This document shows, in pieces, positions 1 to 9,727 of a stretch of 22,015 bases of DNA (positions within the stretch are counted from its first letter, which is position 1; each line of letters starts with the position of its first letter). The translations under genes and the position numbers were made by a program. Source of the DNA: Cytidiella melzeri (Eukaryota > Basidiomycota > Agaricomycetes > Polyporales > Irpicaceae); assembly GCA_022592445.1 (NCBI GenBank), contig JABYQR010000540.1, forward strand, positions 1 through 22,015, read 5' to 3'. The notes under the pieces are model-generated. The model was not told where the DNA came from, ran no database searches, and saw only the letters and a program-made list of their open reading frames with translations.

Positions 1-279
1 GGAAAGAACAAAAGGAGTCCATGTGGACGTCATCTATGACATCAAACCCTAGCTATGGGCTGAGCCATGTGGTTGTAGCCATGTGGTCTTACATAAGCTG
101 AGTCACATGCCAGTGTGACGTAGCAGCAAGTAACGTGACCATGTAGAGCGTCTAAGCCACGCGATATGGGAGGAGTTTGTGCAGAGAAGGTTGCAACTAG
201 GTTGCAGCTCAGAGTTTTACAGATAAAAACAAGAGGTAAATTGCAAAAATAAGGGCTAGTCAGGCCATCCACAATACAT
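1..279 (-). repeat. LTR-A fragment (end of a gypsy-type LTR)
   Basis: This stretch aligns with 7722-8011 and 15400-15689 and, reversed, with the left part of the solo LTR at 17354-18529. In element orientation (minus) it is the 5' end of the LTR, TGTATTGTGGATGG here against TGTTGTGGATGG elsewhere. It lacks about 20 bp near 160 that the other copies have. The rest of the LTR lies outside the window, so full element and solo LTR cannot be told apart. The LTR edge sits directly against the helicase fragment that begins at 280. Confidence 0.85.
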
Positions 280-553
280 CCTTCCGGCCAAGTAATGCCT
301 GTGCGAACAGACACTGCAGTTGGCACGCCCTCAGTCCAAATGCTTCTAGGCATGCTGAGCAGATTTCTTCAATAGACGGTATTTGCTGCGGTGGAGTACA
401 AGTTGTAGATAAAACAGAGCTAGAGTGCGCAGAGAAATCAGACCGCTGTTCCATGTCATAGATGAATGTCTGAAGTCAAGGAACTGATGTCACAATATTC
501 TCACAAACATTGATAATTACTTGAGTGTCTGCGAATAACTCCAAAGTCCACAT
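280..553 (-). pseudogene. RecQ-like helicase, N-terminal fragment (left copy)
   Basis: Reading leftward from an ATG at 553, the frame encodes a short leader and then a stretch ending EEICSACLEAFGLRACQLQ and ALLGRKDV. This has the form of the region just before Walker A in the RecQ-like helicases common in Agaricomycetes: an Fg-x-R-x-C-x-x-Q core, then ALL-x-G-x-DV. The family is known for ATP-driven DNA unwinding, but the ATP-binding motif is absent because LTR-A starts right after GRKDV. An in-frame TGA near 478 replaces the Ser codon present in the right copy. The fragment cannot make an active enzyme. Family assignment rests on a short motif, so it is moderate. Confidence 0.5.
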
Positions 554-2359
554 GTGCCGGCTGTGGCGCCAATCATTGCTTACACTTGTTAACTGCCAGT
601 CGTCGGAGGGAGGGAAGCAGAAATAAGGTTGGGAGAATAGCACATGTTAAATTGATTGATTTCTAAAAACAGTATTACAATAAACACAGCCAAACATTCC
701 TTGAGACCCAGCATGTCTTCTGCTCTCCCAACCGGGGACAACTGGGTAGGAGTCTGGTTCGTCCTAATGAACACTCGCACAGCAACGGAAGAATGTACCA
801 TGCTTATAGCAGACATGTAGCCAAGTTCTTACACGCTTATGGTGCTTTCGTGGGCTCAGAATTACCTGTGCGAGCCACGATGCAACGCGTTGTCGAAGGC
901 ACCATTCTGTCGAAGAGTGTATACATTGACGCGATAGCTGAGTAGTACAGCACTACGACGACGTTTTCTGCTTTGGAGAATAACCTTGACCATAACCTGA
1001 GGATTCAGCGAAAACTATGAGAACAATAATGAGGATCCGGAGACACCACAACGACGATGGAGGATGAGCGGGCATCGAACAGTGGTGGGATGGTGTGAGG
1101 GTCGAGTCCGAACCCGTGAGCGTGATTAGCGATACCGATGTGAAATACAGGGTTAGGGAAAGATACATAGCAAAGATAGCGCAACAATGAGATAGCGAGG
1201 TACATTGCGTTTCGTGCTCCTTCAGAGCGAGATGGTGGGGGACTGAGCTACAATTGGTAGATTAGAGACGGTGATGCGAGATGGTGTTGTTCTCCTTGAG
1301 AGATGATGGGTAGCCGTTGCTTGCGTACAGCAAGCAGGCTTTAACAGTTGTTGAGAGCGTGCTGTGAGTCGTAAAGAAATCATAGAAAGCAGGAAGTCGA
1401 GGGAATCCAAGGTGGGTGGCCATGCGTCGCGGGTTCAACTAGGCAGTCAAGCGCGAGCGGACTCCAATCTGCCTGTCGAGGATCGAGGGAGGAAGAGATG
1501 CTGCCAGTGGAAGAAGGGAATGATGTCAGTTATCGGGAGGAGTGGTGGAATCCGAGTGGTTGCTCACCACATCAACTGGATCTCAGTCGGACGACTCATC
1601 CTCCGAGTCGGAGGGCAATTCAATGAACCGTCCGTCCTCGCTGGGAGTATCCAGGACGTGGTCAAAGTAAGGCGTTGGCGGTCCAGAAGTACCTGACTCG
1701 GAGAGCCTGCTCGGGCCAGTCGACTGTCCCAGGTCTGCGTCAGACATCACGTTGGGTAAGAAGTCCAACAACTCCGCTGAGTCAACGCCGACCTCCTCTT
1801 CGTCGATGGCAGCGACGTCCCGTATCTGTTGCGGAACACCACTTTCCTTCGCCGGCTCGGGAGACGAGGACCTACGTCGCTTCTTCGGCCTTTCCGAGCT
1901 CAGCAGAGCAGGATCGATCGTTAGGATGTTCGCGCTCGACGAGGCATGGGAGACTTGACTCTCATAGCCCTCTGAGCCCCAGGTGTTCTCGGGTGCTGGG
2001 AAGGGAGCTGGCGGGGCACTGTCCATCGGCAACATGGGGTAGACAATGTCTATATCCTCGTGGTATCCCTCTGGATCCCGGCGCAGGGCCTCCACTTCAT
2101 CAAACACAGAGTGCCACACGCCTCCGAGTTCTGCGCGAGACAGGAATGCCCCGTCTACACATTCGAAGCAGCGCCATTTCGCTACTTCGAATGTAGAGAC
2201 GTGGGAATGCCATCCCTCAGATAGAACGGCATTTTATACGGGCCTCCAATGTATAGGTAACACTCAACAAGTGGCATTGCACACTTTGAGAACCTTTTCC
2301 ACAGACGCAGACGCTGCACTCCTCCTTCATCGACTAGTACGAGATAGGGAGGGAGGATA
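291..2359. repeat. Left arm of a 2 kb inverted duplication
   Basis: The reverse complement of this segment matches 4769-6818 nearly end to end, with scattered substitutions and small indels; identity looks well above 90% by eye. The inner edge is at the run reading ATCCTCCCTCCC on the minus strand. The outer edge is where the right arm is cut by an LTR, so the original duplicated unit was larger: the left arm still carries about 11 more bases of the helicase gene (280-290). The arm holds a decayed copy of gene X and a helicase 5' fragment. Confidence 0.9.
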
Positions 2360-2421
2360 TCGGCGAAGATGAGCGTGGTAGGGGAGAGTGTCTGTGTCTG
2401 TGTGTCGACTTGAAAAACCAT
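1583..2421 (-). pseudogene. Gene X, left copy (frameshifted)
   Basis: This is the decayed twin of the ORF at 4731-5540. The last 178 codons (2119 to 1583) stay open and are nearly identical to the right copy, including the basic run RPKKRRR, the Pro/Ser-rich middle and the acidic end SDSEDESSD. Upstream, a second open piece (2421 to 2182) reads ILPPYLVLVDEGG in the same frame as the right copy. Small deletions near 2180-2250 break the frame between the two pieces, and a TAG follows. It may begin with an ATG at 2421 in sequence not shared with the right copy, so the 5' end was replaced or lost. Function unknown; probably not expressed as a full protein. Confidence 0.75.
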
Positions 2422-2880
2422 CTGGCACGAGAGTCAGTCATCGGGGGTTTCCGGTAGTGAATGATACTGTCTGTAAGTCACCCGTGGTGCAGATGGTGAC
2501 CGATGGGGAGCGATATGGGTTGCGTGATGGAGGACTTGGAAGACTAGGCGTGATGAAGGTAGTCGATTGTGTGAGATGCATTGAGCTGGTGCAGCGTGGT
2601 GAAAAATGTGAAGGTGACGAGCTCGGGCGTAAAGTTCAAGGATGGAGACCGGCGTGTGTGGGTGGAGCCTGAAGAGACTCAGCTAGATGGTTGGTTGCTG
2701 AGAGGCGAAGGGGAGCGATGGTGGAAGGAGGGTTGGGGAGGAAGATGAGCACAGCGACGACTGATGTGAGCACTGCAGTAAGGTCTTCATGTTGCTGGAG
2801 GTAGCTGGTGCAGGCGAGAGGGACAGTTGAAGTGGGGAGAAGGATAGCAGCAGTGGCCACGTGGCGGGTGAGGGGGTGGG

Positions 2881-2911
<31 letters not shown>

Positions 2912-4252
2912 ATGATGTGTGTTGGCAACGACGAGCAGACCACGGCAAGGGCACATGCCGAGGACAGAAACAAGGTCCGACGAGCGAAGAGGAGAATGAG
3001 GAAGGTTTCTAGCCAATCATCGTGGCCAGAACGAGCAAAACAAGGGTCGCGGAAGCAAAACATTCAAGGAATTAAAGAGGAGAGCGAAGAGCGGAAAACA
3101 GTTGACAATGCGAGAACGTGCGACGTAACTTGCGAATAAATGCAAAAAAAATTCTCACAGACAGGCGAAAAGTGCATGGTAATAATGAGCAAAACTTGAG
3201 AGTTATATGAGAGGCGAGACACACACCAATGCCCATACACCATTGCCCGCTGTCAGTGAGAGCGGCAAAGAGGTTACTTCTTTAGGCCATCACGTTTTTT
3301 GTCGCCTATCATAAGAAAGTTGTTGGTCCACGTTGAACCCTCGGGGCCGCATTGCTGTCGCCGTTTCTGTCGTTCAAAACGCGAGAATCGCAGAAACTGC
3401 TGGTTTGTGCTTCGAGCACGGCCTGTGCGTGCCATGTATCAGCGTTCAGTGAGTCTTTTGAGAGCATACAGCTGCTTCTAAACTCACTCTCCACTCTTTT
3501 CCAGTCATTCAGGCCTTTTAACTGCTGTCGACGTGGCATGTCGCGTCGAGTGCAGGTCAAAAGCCATGCAACACTCGCCTTTGTCCGTGGTTTGGCGCTG
3601 GCGTGTCCACGCATCTGTTGAGTGGCACCGGTATTGCAATCTGCGAGCTCAAAGCTGGCCAGCGAATTGAAGATGGTCGCGTCAGAAGAATGAGTGGTAG
3701 CCCAGAAGAACGAGGAACAGAGGAGAAGTGCATTGTCGAAGGAGGACGCGTCGCGGTGTCCGAATGTGCTCGCGTGGTCGGAGTTCAATCGTGGGTCATT
3801 CTGGAAAGTTAGTCTGACGCGCGACCTCTAGCACCACCCACCCTCGGTTTCAATTCCCTGTCTCTCGTCATTCACCGCCCACACCCGTCGTCCTTACTCA
3901 ATAACAACGCTTTCCAGAGCACCCTTGGTGTTGCGCGACTGACCCCATCTACTGCCGGAATTGTTCGCGTAGTTATATTCACCACCGCTGGAAACCCATT
4001 GCACGCTGTCTCTTGTGCAAACCGTCGTGTGGCCTTTCCATCTCTGCTCACATTCCCCTCCTCCGTACCCACACAACAGCATCTACGAGGAACCATCCAG
4101 CTGTCGAGTGATTCACAGTCTCCCCCGCCTCTTTCTTCTGCTCCCATTCGTCCTCGCAATCGTCCTCGTACGCGATCGTCGTGGTCGCTGTTCAACCTCG
4201 AGAAACTCGAATCCCTCCCTTCAATATCAGCACGGACAAACCGAGTACGGCT
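2422..4252. other. Single-copy spacer between the inverted arms
   Basis: No gene here can be supported. On the minus strand 2440-3060 is C/T-rich and has overlapping open frames in several phases, as expected of a fungal promoter or leader rather than of a coding region. 3300-3790 is open on both strands with no recognisable domain. 3830-4250 is C/T-rich on the plus strand and leads into the ATG at 4253, so it probably contains the promoter and 5' UTR of that gene. The genes in the two arms diverge from this spacer, which could therefore act as a two-way promoter. Confidence 0.5.
2882..2911. repeat. Hexanucleotide tandem repeat (GACGAG)5
   Basis: Five perfect copies of GACGAG in a row. It encodes Asp-Glu repeats in one plus frame and Ser runs in a minus frame, which inflates open frames on both strands here. 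A simple microsatellite. Confidence 0.95.
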
Positions 4253-4794
4253 ATGGCCAAAAGCAAGGGCAAGGGAAGGGCCCAGCGTACAGAGCCACCT
4301 ACCGCGGGCCAGGGCTCGTCGGCCACCACCGCACCACGTGCGGTCAGAGCCAGGAAGAATGCTGACAATGGTATTACCTTTGTGGTTATTCCTCCGAACA
4401 ACAAGCTCGTCGACAGAAGGAACAGAAACCACAACAGAAAGAATCATTCGACAGGTGACGTGGCCGCACAGCCGAGTGCACAACCAAGCGGTAGTCAAGT
4501 GGTATGTACTTCAGCTCTTACTTCTGGGCTTGCCGCTCACGCGTAGGATACCTATTGTAGTCCCAAGAACTTCCTGTTGGTCCTTCGGGCCCAGTAGTTA
4601 TGCGTCCTTTCTTCCCTGAGATACCGTCACAAGCTCCTGGTGTGCTGCCCTCCAAGGTTATCAAGTCGTAAGTATTACGTTCACTGCTCAACCATGTCCT
4701 GTGTGGCCATTCAACTGAACGACTCTCCAGGGTTCAGACTGGTGTCTCTATCCAGAGTCCGACATCTGTATCCTCCCTCCCTATCTCGTACTAG
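4253..4794 (+). CDS. Small basic hypothetical protein, three exons
   Basis: The start is the first ATG (MAKSKGKGRAQR) after a C/T-rich leader. Exon 1 is 4253-4501. Intron 1 is 4502-4560 (59 bp, GTATGT...TTGTAG, branch-like CTCAC). Exon 2 is 4561-4667. Intron 2 is 4668-4730 (63 bp, GTAAGT...CTCCAG). Exon 3 is 4731-4794, ending at TAG. The spliced frame adds up to 139 codons. The N-terminal part is very basic, with repeated Arg/Asn near residues 60-70, suggesting a nuclear or nucleic-acid-binding protein; no domain is recognised. Exon 3 overlaps gene X in another frame, so exons 1 and 2 may really be the 5' end of gene X with a one-base offset. Splice sites are inferred from motifs only. Confidence 0.45.
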
Positions 4795-5540
4795 TCGATG
4801 AAGGAGGAGTACAGCGTCTGCGTCTGCGGAAAAGGTTCTCAAAGTGTGCCATGCCACTTGTTGAGTATTACCTGAACATTGTTGGAGACCCGTATAAAAT
4901 GCCGTTCTATCTGAGCAGTGGCATGCCCAGGTATAAAGAGAGAGCAGCAGCGCCGTTTCGGTACTTCGAATCCGGAGACGGGGCGTTCCTGTTTCGCACC
5001 ACCCTAGGAGGCGTATGGCACTCTGTGCCTGATGAAGTGGAGGCCCTGCGCCGGGATCCAGAGGGATACCACGAGGATATAGACATCGAATACCCCATGT
5101 TGCCGATGGACAGTGCCCCGCCAGCTCCCTTCCCAGCACCCGAGAATACCTGGGGCTCAGAGGGCTATGAGAGTCAAGTCTCCCATGCCTCGTCGAGCGC
5201 GAACATCCTAACGATCGATCCTGCTCTGCTGAGCTCGGAAAGGCCGAAGAAGCGACGTAGGTCATCGTCTCCCGAGCCGGCGAAGGAAAGTGGTGTTCCG
5301 CAACAGATACGGGACGTCGCTGCCATTGACGCAAGCGTTGACTCAGCGGGGTTGTTGGACTTCTTACCCAACGTGATGTCTGAGGCAGACCTGGGACAGT
5401 CGACTGGCCCAAGCACGCTCTCCGAGTCAGGTACTTCTGGACCGCCAACGCCTTACTTTGACCACGTCCTGGATACTCCCAGCGAGGACGGACGGTTCAT
5501 TGAATTGCCCTCCGACTCGGAGGATGAGTCGTCCGACTGA
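4731..5540 (+). CDS. Gene X, right copy: unrecognised nuclear-type protein
   Basis: The frame is open from the splice acceptor at 4730/4731 to TGA at 5540; the first in-frame ATG is at 4851 (229 aa). The ~40 codons before that ATG (SDWCLYPESDICILPPYL...) are probably coding too, since the left copy keeps the same frame there. Numbering from the ATG: residues 1-75 form an ordered-looking part with aromatic and charged residues; 85-105 are Pro-rich; 131-137 are a basic run, RPKKRRR, fitting a nuclear localisation signal followed by SSSPEP; 165-190 include LLDFLPNVMSEADLG; 221-229 are an acidic tail. I recognise no family. A likely intron lies in the 3' UTR at 5556-5622 (GTGAGC, CTGAC branch, GGCAG). 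A broken twin lies in the opposite arm. The 5' end is unresolved. Confidence 0.6.
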   Translation, partial: GSDWCLYPESDICILPPYLVLVDEGGVQRLRLRKRFSKCAMPLVEYYLNIVGDPYKMPFYLSSGMPRYKERAAAPFRYFESGDGAFLFRTTLGGVWHSVPDEVEALRRDPEGYHEDIDIEYPMLPMDSAPPAPFPAPENTWGSEGYESQVSHASSSANILTIDPALLSSERPKKRRRSSSPEPAKESGVPQQIRDVAAIDASVDSAGLLDFLPNVMSEADLGQSTGPSTLSESGTSGPPTPYFDHVLDTPSEDGRFIELPSDSEDESSD

Positions 5541-6818
5541 GATCCAGTTGATCTGGTGAGCAACCACTCGGATTCCACCACTCCTCCCGATAACTGACAT
5601 CATTCCCTTCTTCCACTGGCAGCATCTCTTCCTCCCTCGATCCTCGACAGGCAGAGTGGAGTCCGCTCGCGCTTGACTGCCTAGTTGAACCCCGCGACGC
5701 ATGGACACCCACCTTCGATTCCCTCGACTTCCTGCTTTCTATGATTTTTTTACGACTCACAGCACGCTCTCAACAACTGTTAAAGCCTGCTTGCTGTACG
5801 CAAGCAACGGCTACCCATCATCTCTCAAGGAGAACGACACCATCATGAGGCTATCGCATCACCGTCTCTAATATACCAATTGTAGCTTAGTCCCCCACCA
5901 TCTCGCTCTGAAGGAGCACGAAACGCAATGTACCTCGCTATCTCATTGTTGCGCTATCTTTGCTATGTATCTCTCCCTAACCCTGTATTCCACATCGCTA
6001 TCGCTAATCACGCTCACGGGTTCGGACTCGACCCTCACACCATCCCACCACTGTTCGATGCCCGCTCATCCTCCATCGTCGTTGTGGTGTCTCCGGATCC
6101 TCATTATTGTTTCCGTAGTTCTCCTGAATCCTCAGGTTATGGTCAAGGTTATTCTCCAAAGCAGAAACGTCGTCGTAGTGCTGTACTACTCAGCTATCGC
6201 GTCAATGTATACACTCTTCGACAGAATGGTGGCTTCGACAACGCGTTGCATCGTGGCTCGCACAGGTAATTCTGAGCCCACGAAAGCACCATAAGCGTCT
6301 AAGAACTTGGCTACATGGCTGCTATAAGCATGCTACATTCTTCCGTTGCTGTGCGAGTGTTCATTAGGACGAACCAGACTCCTACCCAGTTGTCCCCGGT
6401 TGGGAGAGCAGAAGACATGCTGGGTCTCAAGGAATGTTTGGCTGTGTTTATTGTAATACTGTTTTTAAATCAATCAATTTAACACGTGCTATTCTCCCCC
6501 TCCGACGACTGGCGCTTAACGAGTGTAAGCAATGATTGGCGACACGGCCGGCACATGCGGACTTTGGAGTTATTTGCAGACACTCAAGTAATTATCAATG
6601 TTTGTGAGAATATTGTGACGTCAGTTCCTTCACTTCAGACATTCATCTATGACATGAAACAGCGGTCTGATTTCTCTGCACACTCCAGCTCTGTTTTATC
6701 TACAACTTGTACTCCACCGCAGCAAATGCCGTCTATTGAAGAAATCTGCTCAGCATGCCTAGAAGCATTTGGACTGAGGGCATGCTGACTGCAGTGTCTG
6801 TTTGCACAGGCATTACTT
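4769..6818. repeat. Right arm of the 2 kb inverted duplication
   Basis: It matches the reverse complement of 291-2359. The inner edge is at TCCTCCCTCCC (about 4769). The outer edge is exactly where LTR-A begins at 6819. Between gene X (ends 5540) and the helicase fragment (from 6555), 5541-6554 holds no convincing gene. It has several short overlapping frames, most of which are not kept in the left copy, and a conserved short frame at about 6314-6480, so most of it is probably UTR and intergenic DNA. Confidence 0.9.
6555..6818 (+). pseudogene. RecQ-like helicase, N-terminal fragment (right copy)
   Basis: Same frame as the left copy, from ATG 6555 through EEICSACLEAFGLRAC, then an in-frame TGA at 6786-6788 where the left copy reads CAA, then LQCLFAQALL before LTR-A cuts the gene at 6819. 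It lacks the GRKDV and Walker A segments. As on the left, the FG-x-R-x-C then ALL form suggests the Agaricomycete RecQ-like helicase family, which unwinds DNA using ATP. The two copies carry different nonsense changes, so they decayed independently after the duplication. Non-functional. Confidence 0.5.
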
Positions 6819-8011
6819 TGACACGGAGACAAGCCTCGACGTGACAAAGAGGGACACAAAGTGGATGACGACAAAGTGGTGGTAGTCGGCGTGAAGCACA
6901 ATACTTCTCACCAGCTATAAACCTTATGCAGATGTCTAGCCCAGTAAAGACCAAGTTAGCATTGAGTACTACTTAATGGACTTTTGCGGCGCTACTCATG
7001 GACTTCACCCCTATTGGACATTCTTTTGTCTCCTGTCTGATGACTCCTTTGTAGTATGATCGCATCTTTTGTTTCATCACGCGGACACTGCCTCGTTGCC
7101 ATCTTCCTTGTAGTATATAACTCTTTCACCCTGGTTCTCTACTCCTCCATTGTGCTCTCATCTTTGCACCTGGAGTGAGTATTCCCCCCATTGCTCTTGC
7201 GTTATGTTGTATGCTCATATGCCCTGTTACCTAGTTAACTCGTCTCTGTGTGTACTAGGTACATCGTATATTCTTATTGTGCTCTCATCTTCGCACCTGG
7301 ATTAACTCATCTCCGTGTGTACTAGGTCCCTACAGTCTGCAGTGGGTTTAACAACAGCACATCCACCTCTGCCTAAGTGACTACGTCCTCTCAACCCGTC
7401 ATTACTACTAGGTATGTAGTACAGGAGGGAGTGGCTTACCTAGCCCAGTAAAGACCAAGAGGTTGAGATGGGGGCTAGGAGCGTACATGCAGCTGCTTAT
7501 ATAGACTTCAGGGACCTGTGCACAGACCATGTTGAGGGCAGGCTTTGCAAGAAGCTGTGTGAACAAAGAACAAAAGAACTACCTAAAGGAGAACAATAGC
7601 TATTGTCTAGACTTTGCCAAGAACTCTACTAGTGAGAGAATCTATCTAAAAGGAGACCAACTATTGTATTCCATTCCCACACCTGTGAGAACATCCATCC
7701 ATAAAGAGAACAATAGGGAAATAACAAAAGGAGTCCATGTGAACGGTATCTATGACCTCAAACCCTAGTTATGGGCTAAGCCATGTGGTTGTAGCCATGT
7801 AGTCTTACTTAAACTAAGTCACATGCCAGTGTGACGTAGTAGCAAGTAACGTGACCGTGTGGAGCGTGTAAGCCACATAATACAGGCGCTTAATAGATGT
7901 GCAAAGGAGTTTGTGCAGAGAAGGTTGCAACTAGGTTGCAGCTCGGAGTTTCATAGATAAAAACAAGAGGTAAATTGTGAAAAATAAGGGCTAGTCGGGC
8001 CATCCACAACA
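6819..8011 (-). repeat. 3' LTR of the gypsy element (LTR-A), interrupted
   Basis: On the minus strand it starts TGTTGTGGATGG right after the polypurine tract and ends ...CTCCGTGTCA. It is interrupted at 6974-7404 by another element. A TATA box (TATATAAG, minus) lies at 7496-7503. A 19 bp direct repeat beginning TAGCCCAGTAAAGACC occurs at 6937-6955 and 7441-7459. By eye it differs from the 5' LTR at several percent of positions, which indicates an old insertion. Confidence 0.92.
6974..7404 (+). mobile_element. 431 bp LTR-like insertion in LTR-A, TSD CTACT
   Basis: The uninterrupted 5' LTR gives the empty site. Here the pentamer CTACT is present on both sides (6969-6973 and 7405-7409). The ends are TAATG...CATTA, a 5 bp inverted terminus, not the usual TG...CA. 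A TATA box (TATATAA) lies at 7114-7120 on the plus strand. An internal partial duplication repeats TTGTGCTCTCATCTT and TGTGTGTACTAGGT (about 7150 and 7277; 7245 and 7313). Size, TATA and 5 bp TSD fit a solo LTR; a non-autonomous element is the alternative. Confidence 0.75.
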
Positions 8012-8024
8012 TTACCCCCCTCCT
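8012..8024 (-). promoter_or_regulatory. Polypurine tract of the gypsy element
   Basis: The minus strand reads AAGGAGGGGGGTAA directly before the LTR start TGTTGTGG. This is the expected plus-strand DNA primer site for reverse transcription, and it fixes the element's orientation. Confidence 0.88.
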
Positions 8025-8176
8025 TAAATCGAGTGTCCTCGCGAAGCATCACTGTGCTGTGGTGATAGAGGTCTTCTACCCGTCTACAGGGATTCAGCAG
8101 AATTGCCCCGACTGTCTAGTCAGAAGGATGCTAGGAAGTTTCTCCCCTTCTGGTGTCGTTGACTTGACGTTACCTG

Positions 8177-9722
8177 TCAGTGTGATGTTCTTGAGATATC
8201 CAGACCAATGTGTTTGCCTTCATCCCAGCTAAGATTGTATGTAGATTGATAAATTTGGAGGAAAGCAGGGTCGGTCTGGGTATTGAATTCTCGAAAGTGC
8301 GAGCAGAGATCCACAAAGAGTGAAGCTTTAATGACCCGGGGCACTCTGGGGCTTTCTTTGTAGAAGTCGCCAATTGATTCTTGACTATTCTCAAGGTTTT
8401 CAATCGGTTCCCAGCTATTGTGTCTGTCTGAATACCCTGCCCATTTGACAAGGAATTGCAGTTTCTTTCATTGTCTGTGTAGTCTGCTGTCTAGCACCTT
8501 TTTGATGACGTACTGTTCTTCTCCTTCTATGACAATAGGATCAGGAGGTGGCAGTACGTCTTTGCCGTTGTTGTGCCAGGGACTTAGACAGTTGATGTAG
8601 AGAACGGGGTGGATTTGGAGATAGCTAGGCAGATCAAGCTTGTAGTCAAGATTGCCGATGCGCTCAATGACTTTGTATGGGCCGAGCTGATGAATACCAA
8701 TTTTAGGGGTAGTCTGGTGAATTTGAATGTTCTTAGCGTTCAGCCAGACCATGTCGCCCACTTGGAAGACTCGTGGAGATTGCTTTTCAGATTTGTAGAG
8801 TTCCTTCATCTTTTCTTTGCTTAGACGAAGAGCTGCTTCCATCTCTTTGCGTACTCGAGCCATGTTGTCAAGGTATTCATCGAGCAATGGGATATTGCTT
8901 CGCTTGCCGACTGGTATGGTGAAGTTGGGGCGATATCCGTAGATGACCTCAAACGGTGTTTGAGAGTTACCTGCATGTACTCGCGAGTTGAGTGCAAACT
9001 CAGCCACCGGCAGATGATTGACCCAGTCTTCTTGTTGTTGCTGACAGAATAGACGCAGATACTGTCCGATGTCCTGGTTTTTGCGTTCAACTTTTCCATT
9101 TCCTTGCAGATGATAGGCGGTCGTAAAACCAGTCTCTAAGCCTAGGCGGTGATAGAGCGCACACATGAAGCGCGCTGCAAACTGGGGTCCTAGGTTAGAG
9201 AACACCTTCTTGGGAATGCTGTGAAGTCAGAATACTTCTTTGTAGTGTAGATCGGCAATCCCCTCAGTGTTTACCCTAGTGGTAGTAGGGATGATGTGTG
9301 TTTGATCGGAGTAGTGGTCAACGTAGACTGCAATCAAATCAAATCCCTTAGAGGGTGGTAGCTGAGTGATGAGATCTACACCGATGTGTTCCCAAGGTCC
9401 GGCCAGAGTTTCCTGAGGCTGTAGTACTGCTTTAGGGTGTGGAGCTGACTTTTAGCGTTGACAGCGATCACAGCCTAGTACGTAAGTCTCTATGAAAGCA
9501 TTCATCTTTGGCCACCAATAGTGTCGTGAGACTAGCTCTATGGTGCCGTGTTTGCCTGGATGACCAGCCACGGGAGTGTTGTGGCAAGATTTAATGATTT
9601 CGTAACAGAGCTCTTTGTTGTTAGGGATGTAGAGTTTTACCTTGTAGTAAATGAGTCTGTCACTCTCTTCCCATTAGAGTAAACCACCAACAAGTTTGCA
9701 AGGACCCTTCTTTCAAAGGGTA
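8177..9722 (-). pseudogene. Gypsy pol, integrase and chromodomain part
   Basis: This is the 3' half of pol, separated from the RT half by the solo LTR at 9728-10452. In order it shows an HHCC zinc-binding part (HNTPVAGH ... CDRC); the integrase core with first Asp in GVDLI, the second catalytic Asp changed (SNLGPQF where family members read SDRGPQF), and Glu in KVERKNQ; a C-terminal part with GPYKVIERIG; and a chromodomain at 8357-8515 (EEQYVIKKVLDSR, then KKLQFLVKWAGYSD ... SWEP). The frame ends at TGA 8177. In-frame stops lie at 9674-9676, 9452-9454, 9227-9229 and 8468-8470, most explained by one C-to-T change in a CGA or CAA codon. Integrase inserts element DNA and the chromodomain targets chromatin; this copy can do neither. 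Confidence 0.92.
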
Positions 9723-9727
9723 GCAAG

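Noticed and set aside
1420..1460. GGTTCAACT on the plus strand as a tRNA B box
   Set aside because: It does not fit the B-box consensus well and no A box or cloverleaf could be drawn.
2636..3139. 126-codon minus-strand ORFs with Ser run and a 92-codon plus ORF with Asp-Glu run
   Set aside because: The composition comes from the GACGAG repeat and C/T richness; three frames are open at once.
3309..3788. 159-codon minus-strand ORF
   Set aside because: Open frames also exist on the plus strand here, no domain or splice context supports it, and it matches nothing I recognise.
3872..4619. Overlapping 206-208-codon ORFs on both strands
   Set aside because: Mutually overlapping frames in a C/T-rich leader; they cross the splice signals of the gene starting at 4253 and show no domain.
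5928..6294. Two overlapping plus-strand ORFs in the right arm
   Set aside because: The left-arm counterparts are shortened and altered; text is low in recognisable features and the region fits 3' UTR or intergenic DNA.
8170..8451. 93-codon minus-strand ORF
   Set aside because: A shifted shadow of the pol frame, which reads the chromodomain and ends at TGA 8177.
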